This document shows, piece by piece, positions 50,827-63,711 of a DNA stretch of 64,000 nucleotides. The notes beneath the pieces were generated by a model. It saw only the letters and a program-made list of their open reading frames with translations. It ran no database searches and was not told the DNA's origin. How positions within the stretch are numbered: the stretch's first letter is position 1; each line of letters starts with the position of its first letter. Location of the stretch: contig NC_003279.8 of the NCBI RefSeq assembly GCF_000002985.6, forward strand, positions 8,122,001 to 8,186,000. Direction: 5' to 3'. A program made the translations under genes and the position numbers. Source of the DNA: Caenorhabditis elegans (Eukaryota; Nematoda; Chromadorea; Rhabditida; Rhabditidae).

Positions 50827-51489
50827 CTTCTCTTCGAGCAGCAGACTTCACAAAAATTCCATCAACAGGAAAAACGTGAAAATCTTCAACATCGGAATGT
50901 CTAAGCGAAGAAACAGAGTGTTCAGACCTGTCTTGGTAAAATGTATCCTAACAAAAAAAAAGCTCAATTTTATTATTTTCCAGAAAACATTGTTGTCGAA
51001 CAAAGTAATGATGATGAATATGAAGAAATGATGAGGTAGATGACGATACTTCAGATGGAGTAGTGCCGGAGAACATCAGCGAGGAAAATTTCGAAGAGAA
51101 CTTGGATATCAATGGGGACGAGATGGATGTCGGAACGGAAAACGAAGGTATTTATTAATTTAAGAAAATGTATACGAAAATGTATAGAAAATGTATAGAA
51201 AATGTATAGAAAATGAAAACGTATAATTATATACGTCAAAGTTACCCGCGTTCAAAAAACTACAAAAACCTCACATTTTACTGGAATACCTAGAATAAAT
51301 TGGTTAACCTTGAATAATCTAAAACATTTTTGTAGATGTCGACTCGAATTCGTGGAACAAGAGGAGGACGAGATGATTCGAACTGAAGGACCATCCAAGG
51401 CCTCCGAACTTCCGATTCGTGAGCAGAGCAAGAGAAAGGAGGCTGTTAGTGATGCCGATGAGTCCAAGCAAGATGAAGACGATTTTTAA
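50827..51489 (+). pseudogene. Decayed acidic coding fragments inside the TIR element
   Basis: Three exon-like pieces with good splice signals are seen. One open stretch ends FNIGMSKRRNRVFRPVL before a donor at 50936. A second, after the acceptor at 50983, encodes ENIVVEQSNDDEYEE and, in another frame, NDEVDDDTSDGVVPENISEE and on to GTENE. A third, after an acceptor near 51335, encodes VEQEEDEMIRTEGPSKASEL and on to DESKQDEDDF with a stop at about 51487-51489. The frames do not join: one shift lies near 51030 and the exon phases disagree. The product would be a highly acidic protein, unlike a transposase. Codon-like composition suggests it was once coding. A real host gene with unusual splicing is the alternative. 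Confidence 0.5.
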
Positions 51490-51805
51490 GTAATTGTGTT
51501 GTTTAAGATTTCAATTTGTTAATACTAATGTTATCTTTTTGTCGTTCTCCCACTTAAGTCATGTTTATAAATGTGTTTTTGTTTAGAAAATTGTCTTAAA
51601 TGCTCAGGATTTGCGGGGTTTTCTAGTTTAATTATCAAAAAACCCCACAGTGCGCCCATAATTTATGTTCGCGATGCTCTCAAAATGCATCTCAAGTTCG
51701 CGATGGACGCACAATGCGCGCGGAATGGGCATAATTTCCGGTTCCTTTTTCTCACACGCGCGATCCACGCCGAAAACACTATGCGCACATCGCATTTTAA
51801 CTGTG

Positions 51806-52887
51806 ATATGTAGCTCAAACTCTGTTTTTTTCTCCAGAGTTTGCTAGAGGAATTCAAACATTTTTTGTAAGAAATTCTTAACTGTTCTCAGCAAAGAAAA
51901 ACAATGACTATGTGTACTAAATCCTATTATTTTGTGTCAGTCAGTATTAAATGTGTGTCTGTGTGTATGTGTGTGGTCTCATAGTGCCACCAAAACCGCC
52001 ATCGTTATAAACGGAGCCAACATATTCGGAGAAACGTGTGTGTGTTCCTTCTGTCTCCCCATGCTTCTATAGTGTCTAACTAATTATGCTTCACAGAGAC
52101 AACGAGAGGAGGCAAAAAAAATGTGAAAAAAGTTGAGTTGTGAGACATAGTCTGACTCTTTTTTTTTCAATTATTTTAGTCCATTGTGCTATTTGAGACT
52201 TTTTATATGACGAGTAGGTTACAGGAAATAATTTTCACAAATACACTAGATATATGTGGAAATACTTCTAAACCTTTGAATTACTGATTTACAATTGTTT
52301 GAGCAAGACAATTACAAAATTGACGTTATTCAGAATAGATTTATTAGCTATTACAAAAACAAAAATGTAGAAGTAGAGGAGCATTGTGAACTTGAAAAAA
52401 ATATTTTTTATATTGCTTTAGACAATGTTTCAGTCTAGTGAAAAATTCTGTGAAAAGTTTGAGATATACCTTTTCTAGTTCACATAAATCCTCCTCTGCT
52501 AAAATTTTTGTAGCAAGCTATTCTAAAGATCCTTTTTCAAATGATATAGGCATCATTCGAAAGTCAAAATTTGAGCTGAAATACCCTTGTTAGAAGCCCC
52601 AAATGGAAAATTTTCAACTTTTCTGGAAGTGTTGCAGTTTTTTTTAATTTAAAAAGTTTTAAAGCACTATTTACAGATTTCTTGTCAAATGTTTCATAAA
52701 GTTCTCATTTTTTCATCATCTTGTCAAATTTCCGGTTTAACCAATCTTTGACTACTTTATTCCATTCTACTTTTAAACAGGAAATTACATTTCATCACAC
52801 TTGTTTTTATCCAATTTCAACACATTTTTCAAACTATGAACTTTAAGAATATCGTCTATTTAATTAGAAAAATTCCAGAATTCAAAA
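51806..52887. other. Upstream region of the Ser/Thr-rich gene
   Basis: Contains a TG-rich stretch at about 51950-51985 and AT-rich sequence; no gene seen. AATTCCAG ending near 52879 is a probable spliced-leader acceptor for the gene starting at 52888. Confidence 0.5.
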
Positions 52888-55800
52888 ATGAAATTGGAAG
52901 AAGCTGTAAATGCAGCTCAGATTCAGAGGAATGAATCAGTGACGTCATCAAGTGCTGGTGATGTAAACGAAATTCCAAAAACGAATGGAGGTCCAGGACA
53001 TCCAATTGTTAGAAGAAAAAGTGGAATGATGGGGAAGAAGTTTCCATCGCTACAAGTAAGTTTTTCGCAAGATGTTTAAAAATCTGAAAACTCTAGACAT
53101 CCAAACACTAAAATTGGAATTCTAGAACTGGATTTTTTAGACTTAATAATTAGTCTGTGAAATGTTGCTTGCTAAAAACGTTCTTTTAAAAAACTAGCAA
53201 ATGAACCCGTTAATTTGGGAACGGCAACAATATTAAACTCAAATTTATGTAAACACTTTTTCTTTTGAAATTCATCAGAGCATATCTGAATATATGTTCT
53301 AGATGCTTGTATTCCTTTTTATATTCAAAAATGGAACACATAAATTTTTGTTATTTTTCTTTCTACTATCTATAAATCAATAATAAGAGTTCTAATTTTG
53401 ATTTTTCAATTTGCGAAATTGACATTTTTATAATGAAAATTTATGAGTCTAGCTAGGTAATTTTGCATTTGGAACATGCGATCATAGCTCACAATTATAA
53501 TAGCATTTGGGGTTTTGTATGAACTTTTGAAATTAGATAGGGCGCTTGTATGACCATTGTCGAAAAAACACATTATTAAAGTTTCTGTTTCTTTCAAAAG
53601 TTATGGGATTTCGAAAATACCAGCAAATTAAAAAATGGGATAATAGTCTTAACTGCAAAAAGTTACGGCAATCAGTTCAACTATGTATTAGATTTTTGAA
53701 TTTCCCACTCGTTTTTGTAGATATATAAAAAATGCGTATTTTCCTGTTAAACATATACATGTATACATTAAAATTGGTGTTAAAAGATTATTTTCGTAAC
53801 GACAAAATTTTCATGAATTGCAAACACAATTTTTGATTTTGACAAATTGGAGTCAAAAGAATTGTCTAAACTTACAACCAAGCATGGTATCATTTAAAAT
53901 TCAGTATTTTCATTGGGTCACTGTCTGGAAAATTTATCATTCGCCTAGAGTTTCATGTGTATCCATCCTGTTGAAGGAACTGTAAGCAAACTCAACAAGA
54001 CGAATCACTGTAAAGCCAATGAAAACAATGATAGTCTTACATCTGAAATCTAAAAAATATCCAAAAATAATAAGTAAGTATCCCACACATACTCTCCGCT
54101 CATAGATCTATCCGTTTCTTTTTCATTTGCTTTATTTTTCACTAATTGGACCTTTGGTCTTTCTTCATCTCCTGCTCTTTTTCCTTAGCTCCTTCCAATC
54201 AGTTCGAGACCTCCATCCAGACATTTCTGGTTTTATTTTTATGTGTATACATAATTAATTAGGTGGAAGGTTTGGAATGAATTCAAAGTTGTTTTTTGTG
54301 CATTTTAATGTTGAGAAATAGAGAAAACTGTATAAACATAATTTAAGAAATACTTGAAATTTTATAAATTTTTTAGGTATCCCATTATCCTGTCCTTCTT
54401 CTTTCAAATTCCTCGGCTGACAATTCAACAAATCCCCACCCAAGTGTCACTTGGAAAACTAGGTAAGTCGAAAATTGCACATAAAAGTATGATAGAATTC
54501 TAAAATATTCAGAATTGTATTACTCCTGTACGATTTTTTGAAAAACATCTAGATACTACTTCTCATTTTAAAACCTTAAAACAATAATTAAAGTGAAGTA
54601 CTTTTTGAATTTTTTTAGCCAACAAACCGACACGGAGCCAACAAGACCCGAAATACTCGAGGAATCGCTACCAAAAGTGAGAAAATCTAGCAGTGGACTG
54701 AAACAGGTCAGTGCTTTTGATGAGGTAGTATTTCATAAATTTAGATATTGCAGTCATCGGTGTCCGCCAGGAATTCTCTTGATTTCCGGGAACGTCCACG
54801 ATTTGTTCGAACATCCACTACGACCTCAACATTGTCTCCAACTTCCGAAAAACCGCCGATGCCCTTGGGTAAGTATTTTGCTAGAAATTTGATTATTTTT
54901 GCAAAAATACTATTAATTATGAAAAAATTCGATGAGAAACGAATATTTAAATTTTAAAAGAATACTGTCATTTTTTTTGGTGAAGATTTATTCTAGAGAT
55001 CATATTTTGAATGACATTGATTTTTTTGAAGTCCAAAGCTAAATGTACTTCTCTTGTTAGAAAACTATCTAATACGAAATCAATATCATATATCTTGCAG
55101 TTTCCAACACAAAAATCAAAAGTATCGATAGTTTCATTTTCTCTTTTTTTTAATCATTGATATTTTAGTTATCATATTGTGTCAAAAAATTCAAAAAATG
55201 ATGTGGGAGCACACATCTTTTTGTTGAGTATCCATGTGTTGGTGCGTGTCAAAAATATGATGAGCGTAGAGTTTGATGTGGGTTGAGTTCGTTGACTAGA
55301 TGAAATGATTGACAACGAAACACGTGAGAAAAAGTGGACTTTTTGAGTGAGAAGACAATCAGGTGAATATAGAAACAAATACACAATAGTGTATTTTTGG
55401 AATGGGAAAATAGAAAATTTAACGAATAATATAATAGAAAAATAAAGAAATAGAAACGCTTTGCTAGTCTAGGAGTAGAAAAAGGGTCAATATTCATAAC
55501 TCTTGCCAGTTTTGGAATAACTTTTTCAGGCGGCCTCTGTTCGATCTTGTTCTATGGTTTTGATTTCTTGTTCATTGATTTTTTTTGGCAAATCAAGTTG
55601 TTTTCATTATCAACATCATCATCGTAAGATGATAGGTTGACAACTATCATCTTACAAACTTATAAGGATCCCAAAACTTACAGTTATAATTTCACTTTAA
55701 AACTCAAAGTTTTCAACTTCCCGAGCATAAAAAACATTTTAAATTTTCTGGTTTTCCAGGTATTAAATGAGAAAAATATAAAAACTTGAGTTCTGTGGAA

Positions 55801-58018
55801 TGTTTTGGCCGGAAAGAAGTTCATGTGATTTCGAGAAATGTTCGTATGATGCGATTGATAAAACATAGGAAACATGCAATTTCCGTTCAATTTTCAACAA
55901 AAAATTTACCAGTTTTTATAGGATTTGATGTAAAAGCTTCGTTTTATTACTTCTGAATGAAACTTTCAACATAAAACTTCTGGAGCAGTATACACCTATA
56001 GCTGGTCGATCTGAACTTTTTATAATTTAGAAAGAGCATTTTCAAATCTAATATGATGCTTCGTGATCCTAAGAATAACTAAATATTTTTTAAATATTTT
56101 TTTCGAAACAGCCCAATTTTTTGTTGATCAAATAAAAAACCTTCTAGAGCACTTGTATCGAAAGTAATGAACACTCTATTGAAAAAAAAAATTAGATTCC
56201 GACTTTTTTGAACTATGATGGATATCGTGTTGAACTATAATGGATACCTACATTTTCAATTTTTGAAAACGTGGGCATTATCTCTTTTTCTCATGTCATT
56301 TATTATCAATTGATAAAGATATTTTTCCATTAGGTTTTTCGTTCTTCAATCACTGGGATCTCTGTCCCTCAACCTATGTCCCAATAGATGATAAATTGAG
56401 AATCACTGATGAATCTACTCTTTTTCTCTCAATCTCCTCAATTTTTCTTTTCTTCACTTATTTTGGAGCATAAGAATGTCTAGAATACAAATGAAAAGTT
56501 AACATTTTGGAGCATAGGACAGAGAAATCATGAGATATTTTGGGTTTATATTTGTCTGGCACTAGATTTTCACCAACTTTACTTTCTTACCTGTTCTCAG
56601 TTTTTATATATTCAAGAATTTACCGTTATTTTGTGTGTTTATGGTAAATTTTCGAAAATTTAATTTTTTATTTCTAAAATTTTCTCTGAAATAGTACTTT
56701 TCCCTTATAATCAACAAAAAACTATAAAAATGAGAAAACAAAAATGATGTTTGCCTAAAAATAAATCGGATTCAGTCAGTCTCCTCTTTTCGTTGTTTCT
56801 CTTTTTGTCTCAGAATGTCCTAATAAACTCAATTTTATCTCTTGATCCCTAGGACGACAAATACTTTTTCTTCGTCTTTTCCTTATGTTTTTGTCTTCAT
56901 TTTCATTCTTTTTCAGTCTAGAAGTTCTAAGTTCCAGAATAAAAATGACACAGAACCCCACATATTGTTTAAAATCTTTTTTTTTTATTTTTTCAAGCAT
57001 TTTGTTAACCCTTTGAAAAAAAATGTTGAGTTGATATATTTTAAATTTTTCAATATCTATAAAAAAACAAAACACATTGGCATAATGCCAAAAACATTTT
57101 TTTTGCGTTCTAGTTTCCTGATTCTCTGTATTTATTTTCTTTTTGTCTGCTAGAAAATGTAAAGTGTCACAAAAACTTGTGAGATTTTAGGGAACAAAAA
57201 AAAACGTTTTCACATATTTTTAATTGGAAAATTTAGTTGCATTTTCAAAGATCATCAATTCAAAACATTAGAAGTAGATTCTAACTTTAAAAAAAAATTA
57301 AAAACTGTCAAATTCCATTCCTAACATTCTAAAAAATATAGTAGGCTTTTGAAAAAAAGAGTGAATACATTGTTTAAATTGCAAAAAAAATCAAGATGAT
57401 GTTGAAATTTTCGTTTTTAAGATTAAAAAAAAAAGAATTATATCTAACACTTAAGAAAACAGTTGAAGTCAGCATGTCTACAAACAGAACACATATTAAA
57501 AATTTGAATTTTTGCGTAAAGTGATTTTCAGTCCCTTTTTGCTTTGTTTTTATTTTTCAAGTGCAAATCTTTGAAGAAAATTTTTTTTTGAACATTTATA
57601 GAGATTCAAACATTCGACATTGTTCTTAATTGAAACTTTTTGTCGCTACTTCATTTTTAAAATTATTTTGTGTTCACGATACTTCTGCTTTCATGAAAAA
57701 TCCTACAACTTCCTTATTCCATCACATGTTCAAATTTTTGCTACTTTTCTTCAATCTCCAATCAAATTTTCTTCTTCAAACGTTAAAAATGTCTTTATTC
57801 TATTCCATTCTTTGTCCTTTTTCACTGCCTTCAAGCGTCTTTGTTTCCCATGTCTCAATCCACTCGAATCTCATTTTCTGAAACTTCACATATTCAGTCT
57901 TTTTTGGCGTCTGAACTCGTTCAATCCGTCAAAATTGTGCAATTACTTCAAGTTCCGCAATCGCGGAACCATCGTGCTAATAGCATTGACTTTGTTGATC
58001 TGCGAAATCTTAGAAAAG
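52888..58018 (+). CDS. Unrecognised gene, 5' portion, Ser/Thr-rich N-terminus
   Basis: Four exons join in phase from the ATG at 52888: 52888-53055, 54377-54462, 54619-54706 and 54754-54868. The 152 residues are rich in Ser/Thr, Pro and charged residues, with basic-Ser sites such as VRRKSG and VRKSSSG that resemble AGC-kinase or 14-3-3 sites, followed by RTSTTTSTLSPTSEKPPMPLG. A further exon-like block at 57898-58018 has a good acceptor and donor but does not join exon 4 in phase, so an exon between them is missing from my model. In one frame that block encodes a hydrophobic segment (FRNRGTIVLIALTLLICEIL), a likely membrane span, and ends in phase 0. In another it encodes SFLASELVQSVKIVQLL and on. 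The 3' end lies further right or outside the window. I do not recognise the family; it looks like the regulatory N-terminus of a larger membrane or signalling protein. The last exon and the coordinates after 54868 are tentative. Confidence 0.5.
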
Positions 58019-59336
58019 GTAAGTAATGTTGTCATTTATTGGTAATTTCTTTTTGAAATTTACGGTTTGAATTGCTGAACTCAAAAGAGTAAAACTTAAT
58101 TGTGAAAAAGCGTTTCTTTGTTGAAAAAAAATTTTCTTACTGTCAAAACTTTGCAGTTACTCAGTTGTCGCCTAATACTTTTGGAAATTGACAAAAACAT
58201 TTTTACGGAATTTTTTAAATATTGTTTCAGGTTTTTACACTGTAGGACTTAGAATTTGCCAAAACTTGTATTGAAAGTTTTGAATAATTTAAAAAAGTGT
58301 TTTATTTAGATCTATTTAAAAAATATTCTCTAAAAATCCTCACTTGCCTTTAAAGATCTTAGCAAACCAATCCCTTGATAAACTCCAGAAGGGGAAAGAA
58401 AAGTGTTCATTCTATAATCATGGCGCTATGTTGGACTATTGTTTTGGCTTCCCAGATTACTTTAAAATAGTCCAAAATAGCAGGAAATAGAAAGGACCAA
58501 AAGTTAAGAGTGGATGAAAATGTATGTGAAAGGCCGTTAAAGGTCTTGTTTTGAATAAAAACAGATGTTCTTCTTTTTTCATCAATTATGAATGTTTTGC
58601 ACTACACCTTCAGATTATTTTAGTTGTTTTCTCTCTCAATAGTTCTGTGATGAATTATTTTCTAAAATTTCACAGTAGTTATAATTTGTGTGATTTAAAA
58701 TTGACTTTGTATTTAGTGCTTGATAGAATTAAGGAAAATCATTTCGTAATATGTTGCCTTGACTTTCAGACTCGAAAATCTAATCTATAGGAAGCCTTAC
58801 GGTGCAATATTCCCACTCTATTGTCGTGTGATATAACGACGGGAATTGCTAATCAAAAACGAAAATTTTCTCGTTTCTATTTTGACACAAGCATCTTCCG
58901 TTGATTTGCGGCAACATTGTCTATGACTTTTATTGAATTTTCCCACTCAAACTTTTTTCTAAACGTTTTTTTTTAGTTTTGAGCCAAACATCTTCGCATG
59001 TCTATGCAGATCTACGTCACAAATAGTTCAGGTGAATATTTAAAAAAGAAAAGTAGCAAAAGCCAATTTGCTTCTTTCTTTGAAACTTCTCAAACTTGGC
59101 ACTCAACACCTACAAAAACGCTGAAAAAACTGAAAAATACTGTTTAGGGGTTGGTTCATTTTTTGAGATTTTTTCCAAGCTCTCATAAGTAATTTGCAAA
59201 ACATTTCAATTTTATAATTGCTGATATTGTCACAAAAGTAAGTGTTCCTTTGACTATAAATCAGATGGACTGTTTAAAAACAAAAACATTTCGAGTTTAT
59301 TTCGACAGTTAATCAAAAAAAGTCTTCCAAATTTCA
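58019..59336. other. Region between the Ser/Thr-rich gene fragment and the Srz-like gene
   Basis: AT-rich, with no exon I can support. If the upstream gene continues to the right, this is intron. TTTATT at 59296-59301 is AATAAA on the minus strand, 36 bp past the chemoreceptor stop codon, and probably its polyadenylation signal. Confidence 0.45.
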
Positions 59337-60933
59337 TTAAACATCGTTATTCTTGTTTTGTTTCATTTCAATAATTGCAACTTTATTCAATTTTTTTCTT
59401 CGCCTTCTAGGTTTTGCAACACAAAATATAACTTTCCATGTTCTCAACTTTTTGAATTTAATCGATAATATGACATCAATGTTTGAACGGTTACAAAGCA
59501 AATATGATCCCTGGATTACTGCAGGAGTTACTGTTAAATCAGTGAACAGTAATATTATGAAAATCTTCTGTCCTGCACAATCTCCATAAATGAGACAGGA
59601 TAACGAAATTAATGTGACAGCAAGAGATTTAGAAATTATAATAAACAGTGTCTGATAAAATATGTATTGTTCTGGTTGATTAAGAGAATCTCCAACTAAT
59701 TGGCTCCATTTCCGAATTTTGAAAAACATTATTCCGTAAAGAACTGCAGCTGTTACCACAAGAACGTCCCCTGTTATGTAGATAATCTGGAAAAACAGTT
59801 CAAAACCTAAGATGTGTATCTTTTCCTTTCGTAAATAAATAAATAAAATTAAATTAAGACTGTTATTCAAACATTAAAATTTGAAGAACAAAAACTTCTT
59901 ATTTATTCACCTAGTTTATTTGAACTGACATATTTAATTCTAAGCATACTTACCCAAAACACATGATCATAAAATTTAGTACATTCGTTACATTTGGCTG
60001 ATAATTTTTCAAAATATTCCAGGGAATTTTTTCTCTTATCGTTTATTGGAACAAGTAATATATTTTCATCTATCATCGAACTAATTATACAAATATTTTG
60101 TAGTAACTTATGAATAATCTGAACCAGTATAAAAAATATATACAAAATCTTGATAAGTTTTTTGAAATTTGTGCTTGCTACGGATTTCCAAGACGGAAAG
60201 AAAACTATAATAAAACGATATAGAGCAAGGAGAAATAGTAGAGAATTTTGAATACTTGTTATAACGGAAGACATTAAATAGACAATCAGTATCAAAATTG
60301 GAACGGCGGTCGTAATAATTTTTGTGTTCCTTCAATGCACAATTTTGTTTTAAGAAAAATTGGTCAAACTTACGAGGATATAAACACCAATATAAGGAAT
60401 ATAATGAAAAATAATGCAATTGCATGAAACCATTTTATCATTTTATAAAAGTGACTTGTGATTGGATGGAAAAGTGCCTCAATTTTCAATTTTTGGGCAT
60501 TAAAAAAATTTTTAACTTTTAATTTTTCGACAATTTTTCATGAAGATGTTCTCATAATTATGCTAGGTTAGAACTGAAGATACCATGATAAGGAAAACGT
60601 ATACATTTTTATATGTTTTCATCTAATGAATTATTGCTCAAGTTTTGTTCTTTAGTTCTCAAGCATAATTATGCGAAGAACTTCAGGAACACTTTGTGAT
60701 GGAATATATAAATGCAATATTTGAAATAACCTGAAAAATTAGCCGCCCATCCCTGATAAGTACCACAAAGATAAAAACCTTACCATTTTATCATTTTTAT
60801 CATTATATCTATAGACATAGACATAAATTGGAAACATAATAAATAGACTAAAAAGATAAATTGCAGAAAATATAAAAAGCGAGATTCCCGCTACAGTATT
60901 TGGAATTGTAATGATATCCGTGGTTTCATTCAT
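59337..60933 (-). CDS. Seven-transmembrane chemoreceptor, Srz-like
   Basis: Probably a ciliary chemosensory GPCR. Four minus-strand exons, 60933-60784, 60477-60374, 60329-59954 and 59786-59337, join in phase to 359 residues. Motifs I associate with the nematode Srz family are FPIYVYVYRYNDKNDK after TM1, LFHPITSHFYKM at the start of the second exon, and LLFLLALYRFIIVFFPSWKS in place of a DRY-type motif after TM3. Further hydrophobic segments are KILYIFFILVQII, ITGDVLVVTAAVLYGIMFF, TLFIIISKSLAVTLISLSCLI and FIILLFTDLTVTPAVIQGSYLL. The C-terminus is basic (KPRRRRKKLNK). The acceptor of exon 2 (ATTGAG/GCA) and of exon 3 (TTGAAG/GAA) are weak but required by homology and phase. Other nematode chemoreceptor classes such as Srxa or Srbc are less likely. 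The open frame suggests a functional gene, though worm chemoreceptor genes often have defects. Confidence 0.78.
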
Positions 60934-63711
60934 TTTAATTTGAGAAGCCTTCAGTTTAATATTTTGAGTTACGAAAATTGATTAGAGTATTAGAAGTTTC
61001 ACCTGTTTTCTGTTTAAATGCCAAATAAAAGGTGAAAAATCGGTTGGAATTTCTTATAATACGGGACAATTTCATCATGAAAATTAGTTTTTGAGCACTG
61101 AACAAGAGAACACATTTGAAATAACTTATTGGTGAGCTTCCTTTATTCAACACAAATTAATAATCATGGAACTTCTTGAGAAAGAGGGGCCCCTTCCCTC
61201 CATAATTATTATTGACGGAAGAAGCAGAGACAAGATTCTCATCTTTATTTTTCTGTCAGGAGGCCTAAACTGATTCGATTGCAGGGCAGTCATGCTCCTC
61301 GTCTGGTCGACTACACGCATCTCCAAAGATTTCCTTCAGTTCCGTCGTTCAACAGACAATGAAATGGAATGAGCTTGGTGGTAGGTTCTCTTTTCTGTTG
61401 TTGCTTTGGTTTTGCAGTTTACTTTTTGGAGAAATAGGAAAAATTAGTTTTTAGCATGACTGCTGAGACGCCAGCACAGGCAAGCCAGCGTTGGTAGCTC
61501 AGAAGATTGGTATTTTTGAAGTTGCTGGAAAAATTGTCATATCTTTGATTTCAACACAGATAATTCTGCGTTTTAATTATTGAATTAGCCGATATTCAAG
61601 TATTTATCCTATTCTTAGATTACTAGTGCTTACTGTGTTTAATAGTGGCCAAGTTTTCTCTTTTCGTATATGTATGGGAATATTGTAAGCATATGTTACA
61701 ATACAACTCGCGGTCTAAGTGAATGTCTGATAATTAAGATCTACAATAGACTACGGTGCAATCACGACGTAGTCAGGGATAGTTGAAAATTAATACAATT
61801 TTTGTAGCAAAAATAAGTCACCTACAGTACGTTTAAACGGTGTGCAATCCTTCACTTGGAAATATTTTGGTAGTGTCAAGACCCGGCTACCATATTTTCG
61901 TTAAAAATTTGAAAAATGTTGCAACTAGGTAATAGCCGTGACCTAAATCCAACGTTTTGTATGGTTTTCTTGACTTCCCGAGTAATAATTAAATCATTTT
62001 TTTCAAATTTCTTGCAAAGTGCAAGTGAGTTGATTTCAACCACAAAAAGAGTGTGTTTTATGAACCTTCATGTCAAAGTTCCCTATAATAGCTCACCATT
62101 TCATAACACATACAATTTTCTAGTACTTTACCGGAAATACACACGTAAATCCAACTTCTTTTTCACTCTTTCCTACTTACTTGTTCTTTTAAATTGCCAA
62201 GCCGAAAAGTGTCGTTTTTCGGCCTCTTCGGATATTTTATAGCACTCGTAAAGCTTTTGATTCAGTTTCCGTGTTTCTTGTTGGAAAAATGTCAACGTCA
62301 TCTTTAAAAAGTAAGTAAATCAATTTCACTGTTTCTTACGACTTTTTTTCGACTTTGAAACGTACTTAACACAATTTAAAAGCATACAATCTACTGAAAT
62401 CGTATTTTGCACTTTGACCCAACTAGAACATTATTCTAAATTTAATTTACGCTCCAACAAACTTTGCAAAAATAGAGTCACATGTTATTGGCAACCGAAA
62501 ACCAAATTCAATATTATGTACTTATAGTTAGAGTATTTTGGGATATAATTCCAAAATATATTTTACCAATTGACGATCAGATTGTGACGTTTAATAACAC
62601 ATTAATTAAATCGGCGCATCATTAGTTTCTAGAAAAATAAGTGAAATAGCAAATTATTTAGACATCAGTGAAGAATTTCAAATTCAAATAACGTTTCACA
62701 AATTTTTTTCCGAAACTTTTTTCTATGAAATCTGGAAGTTTTTAGAAAATATTGCTGTCGAACTTTGCAAACTCCATTGCACTGAGCCCTACAGTACTTG
62801 AATCACTTAACGGCGGAAACACATATTTATTGGATTCTGGCTCAAAGCTATTATAACAATAAACTTAGCAGGAATTTTTTTAAATTAATAGTGCATTATT
62901 ATCAAAAATGGGTAAATAAAAGAAGGTGTTTTCTTTTCCAGTTTTTAAAAATTAATTATCCAATGATATCACTGAAAAAATTTGATTACACCAGGACGCT
63001 GTTGAGAATTTAATTTTAAATACTATATGAGGAAATACGGCTTGGCCTATAACGTTCATTTCCCATTTCCTGGAAAGTTGTTCTAAAAATTATTTTCAGA
63101 AAACTTCAATTTATGTTTGTGAAATAGAATTTCAGTAGATTGTAATATTTTTAAATAATTAGTTTATTATATTGTCGTTATAGAAAATAAAACAGATTTT
63201 CAGAAATAATTTGCTTAGAATTTAATTATGACCTTAATATGTACTTATGTGCAAACATGTCTCACTATCAGTTTAAACTCTTATTTAAAATTAGTTTCTA
63301 TCTATGTTCTGACTAGAAATAAAAGAACATTTGGCGATAGAATATTTAATTGGTGGAACACCATGAGAACCTATCTCTTTCTTTTTTTTTCTTTCTTTCT
63401 TTCTTTTTTCAATGTTCCTTTTTTGTTGGTGTCGTTCCCTCACTATTGCGTGATGTGAATAATGTTTTCTATCTGACTTAATACAACTGCTGCTTTTCTT
63501 TATGTTTTGTCCCCATTTTCTTGAAAATAGGAAGGGACAGAGAAAGCTGAAATCTTTGCGATTTTCACAATGAGAAACTGAAATTAATTCACCACCGCAC
63601 ATCGAGAAAAGACAATTTCTCATTAGAATTCGCCGTATTCAACACGGTGCTTCTTGTTTTTTGTGTTCCGTTTGCATTCTATGCTTGCTTTTTTATTCAA
63701 CCTGTTCAAAA
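60934..63711. other. Non-coding region right of the Srz-like gene
   Basis: No supported gene. The stretch 61190-61510 is GC-richer and looks promoter-like. A single terminus of the palindromic element (GAGGAAATACGG) lies at 63029-63040. Open frames at 61916-62242 and 62798-63013 lack splice or family support. A CTTT-rich tract lies near 63376-63410. Confidence 0.5.

Larger units (their letters stand above)
50163..51805. mobile_element. DNA transposon-like element with 29-bp perfect TIRs, 1643 bp
   Basis: The first 29 bp (50163-50191, beginning CACAGTTAAAATGCGATG) are an exact reverse complement of the last 29 bp (51777-51805). Both subterminal regions (about 50192-50290 and 51640-51776) are unusually GC-rich for this locus and carry repeated TTCGCGATG, CCCATAAT and GCGCGCAT/TGCGCGC motifs. 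Flanks show only a 3-bp ATA match at the two ends, so a longer target-site duplication is not evident. The interior contains coding-like fragments (50827-51489). I do not recognise a named C. elegans transposon family. It could be a decayed autonomous element or a non-autonomous derivative that captured sequence. Confidence 0.85.

Noticed and set aside
60650..60740. An exon of the chemoreceptor at the acceptor-like TTTTTCAG near 60727 (minus strand)
   Set aside because: Reading on from exon 1 in phase hits a stop after 15 codons, whereas joining to 60477 gives the family motif LFHPITSHFYKM in frame.
61485..61515. Sequence GTTGGTAGCTCAGAAGATTGG resembling a tRNA A box
   Set aside because: No B box (GGTTCGANTCC) or acceptor-stem pairing within tRNA distance.
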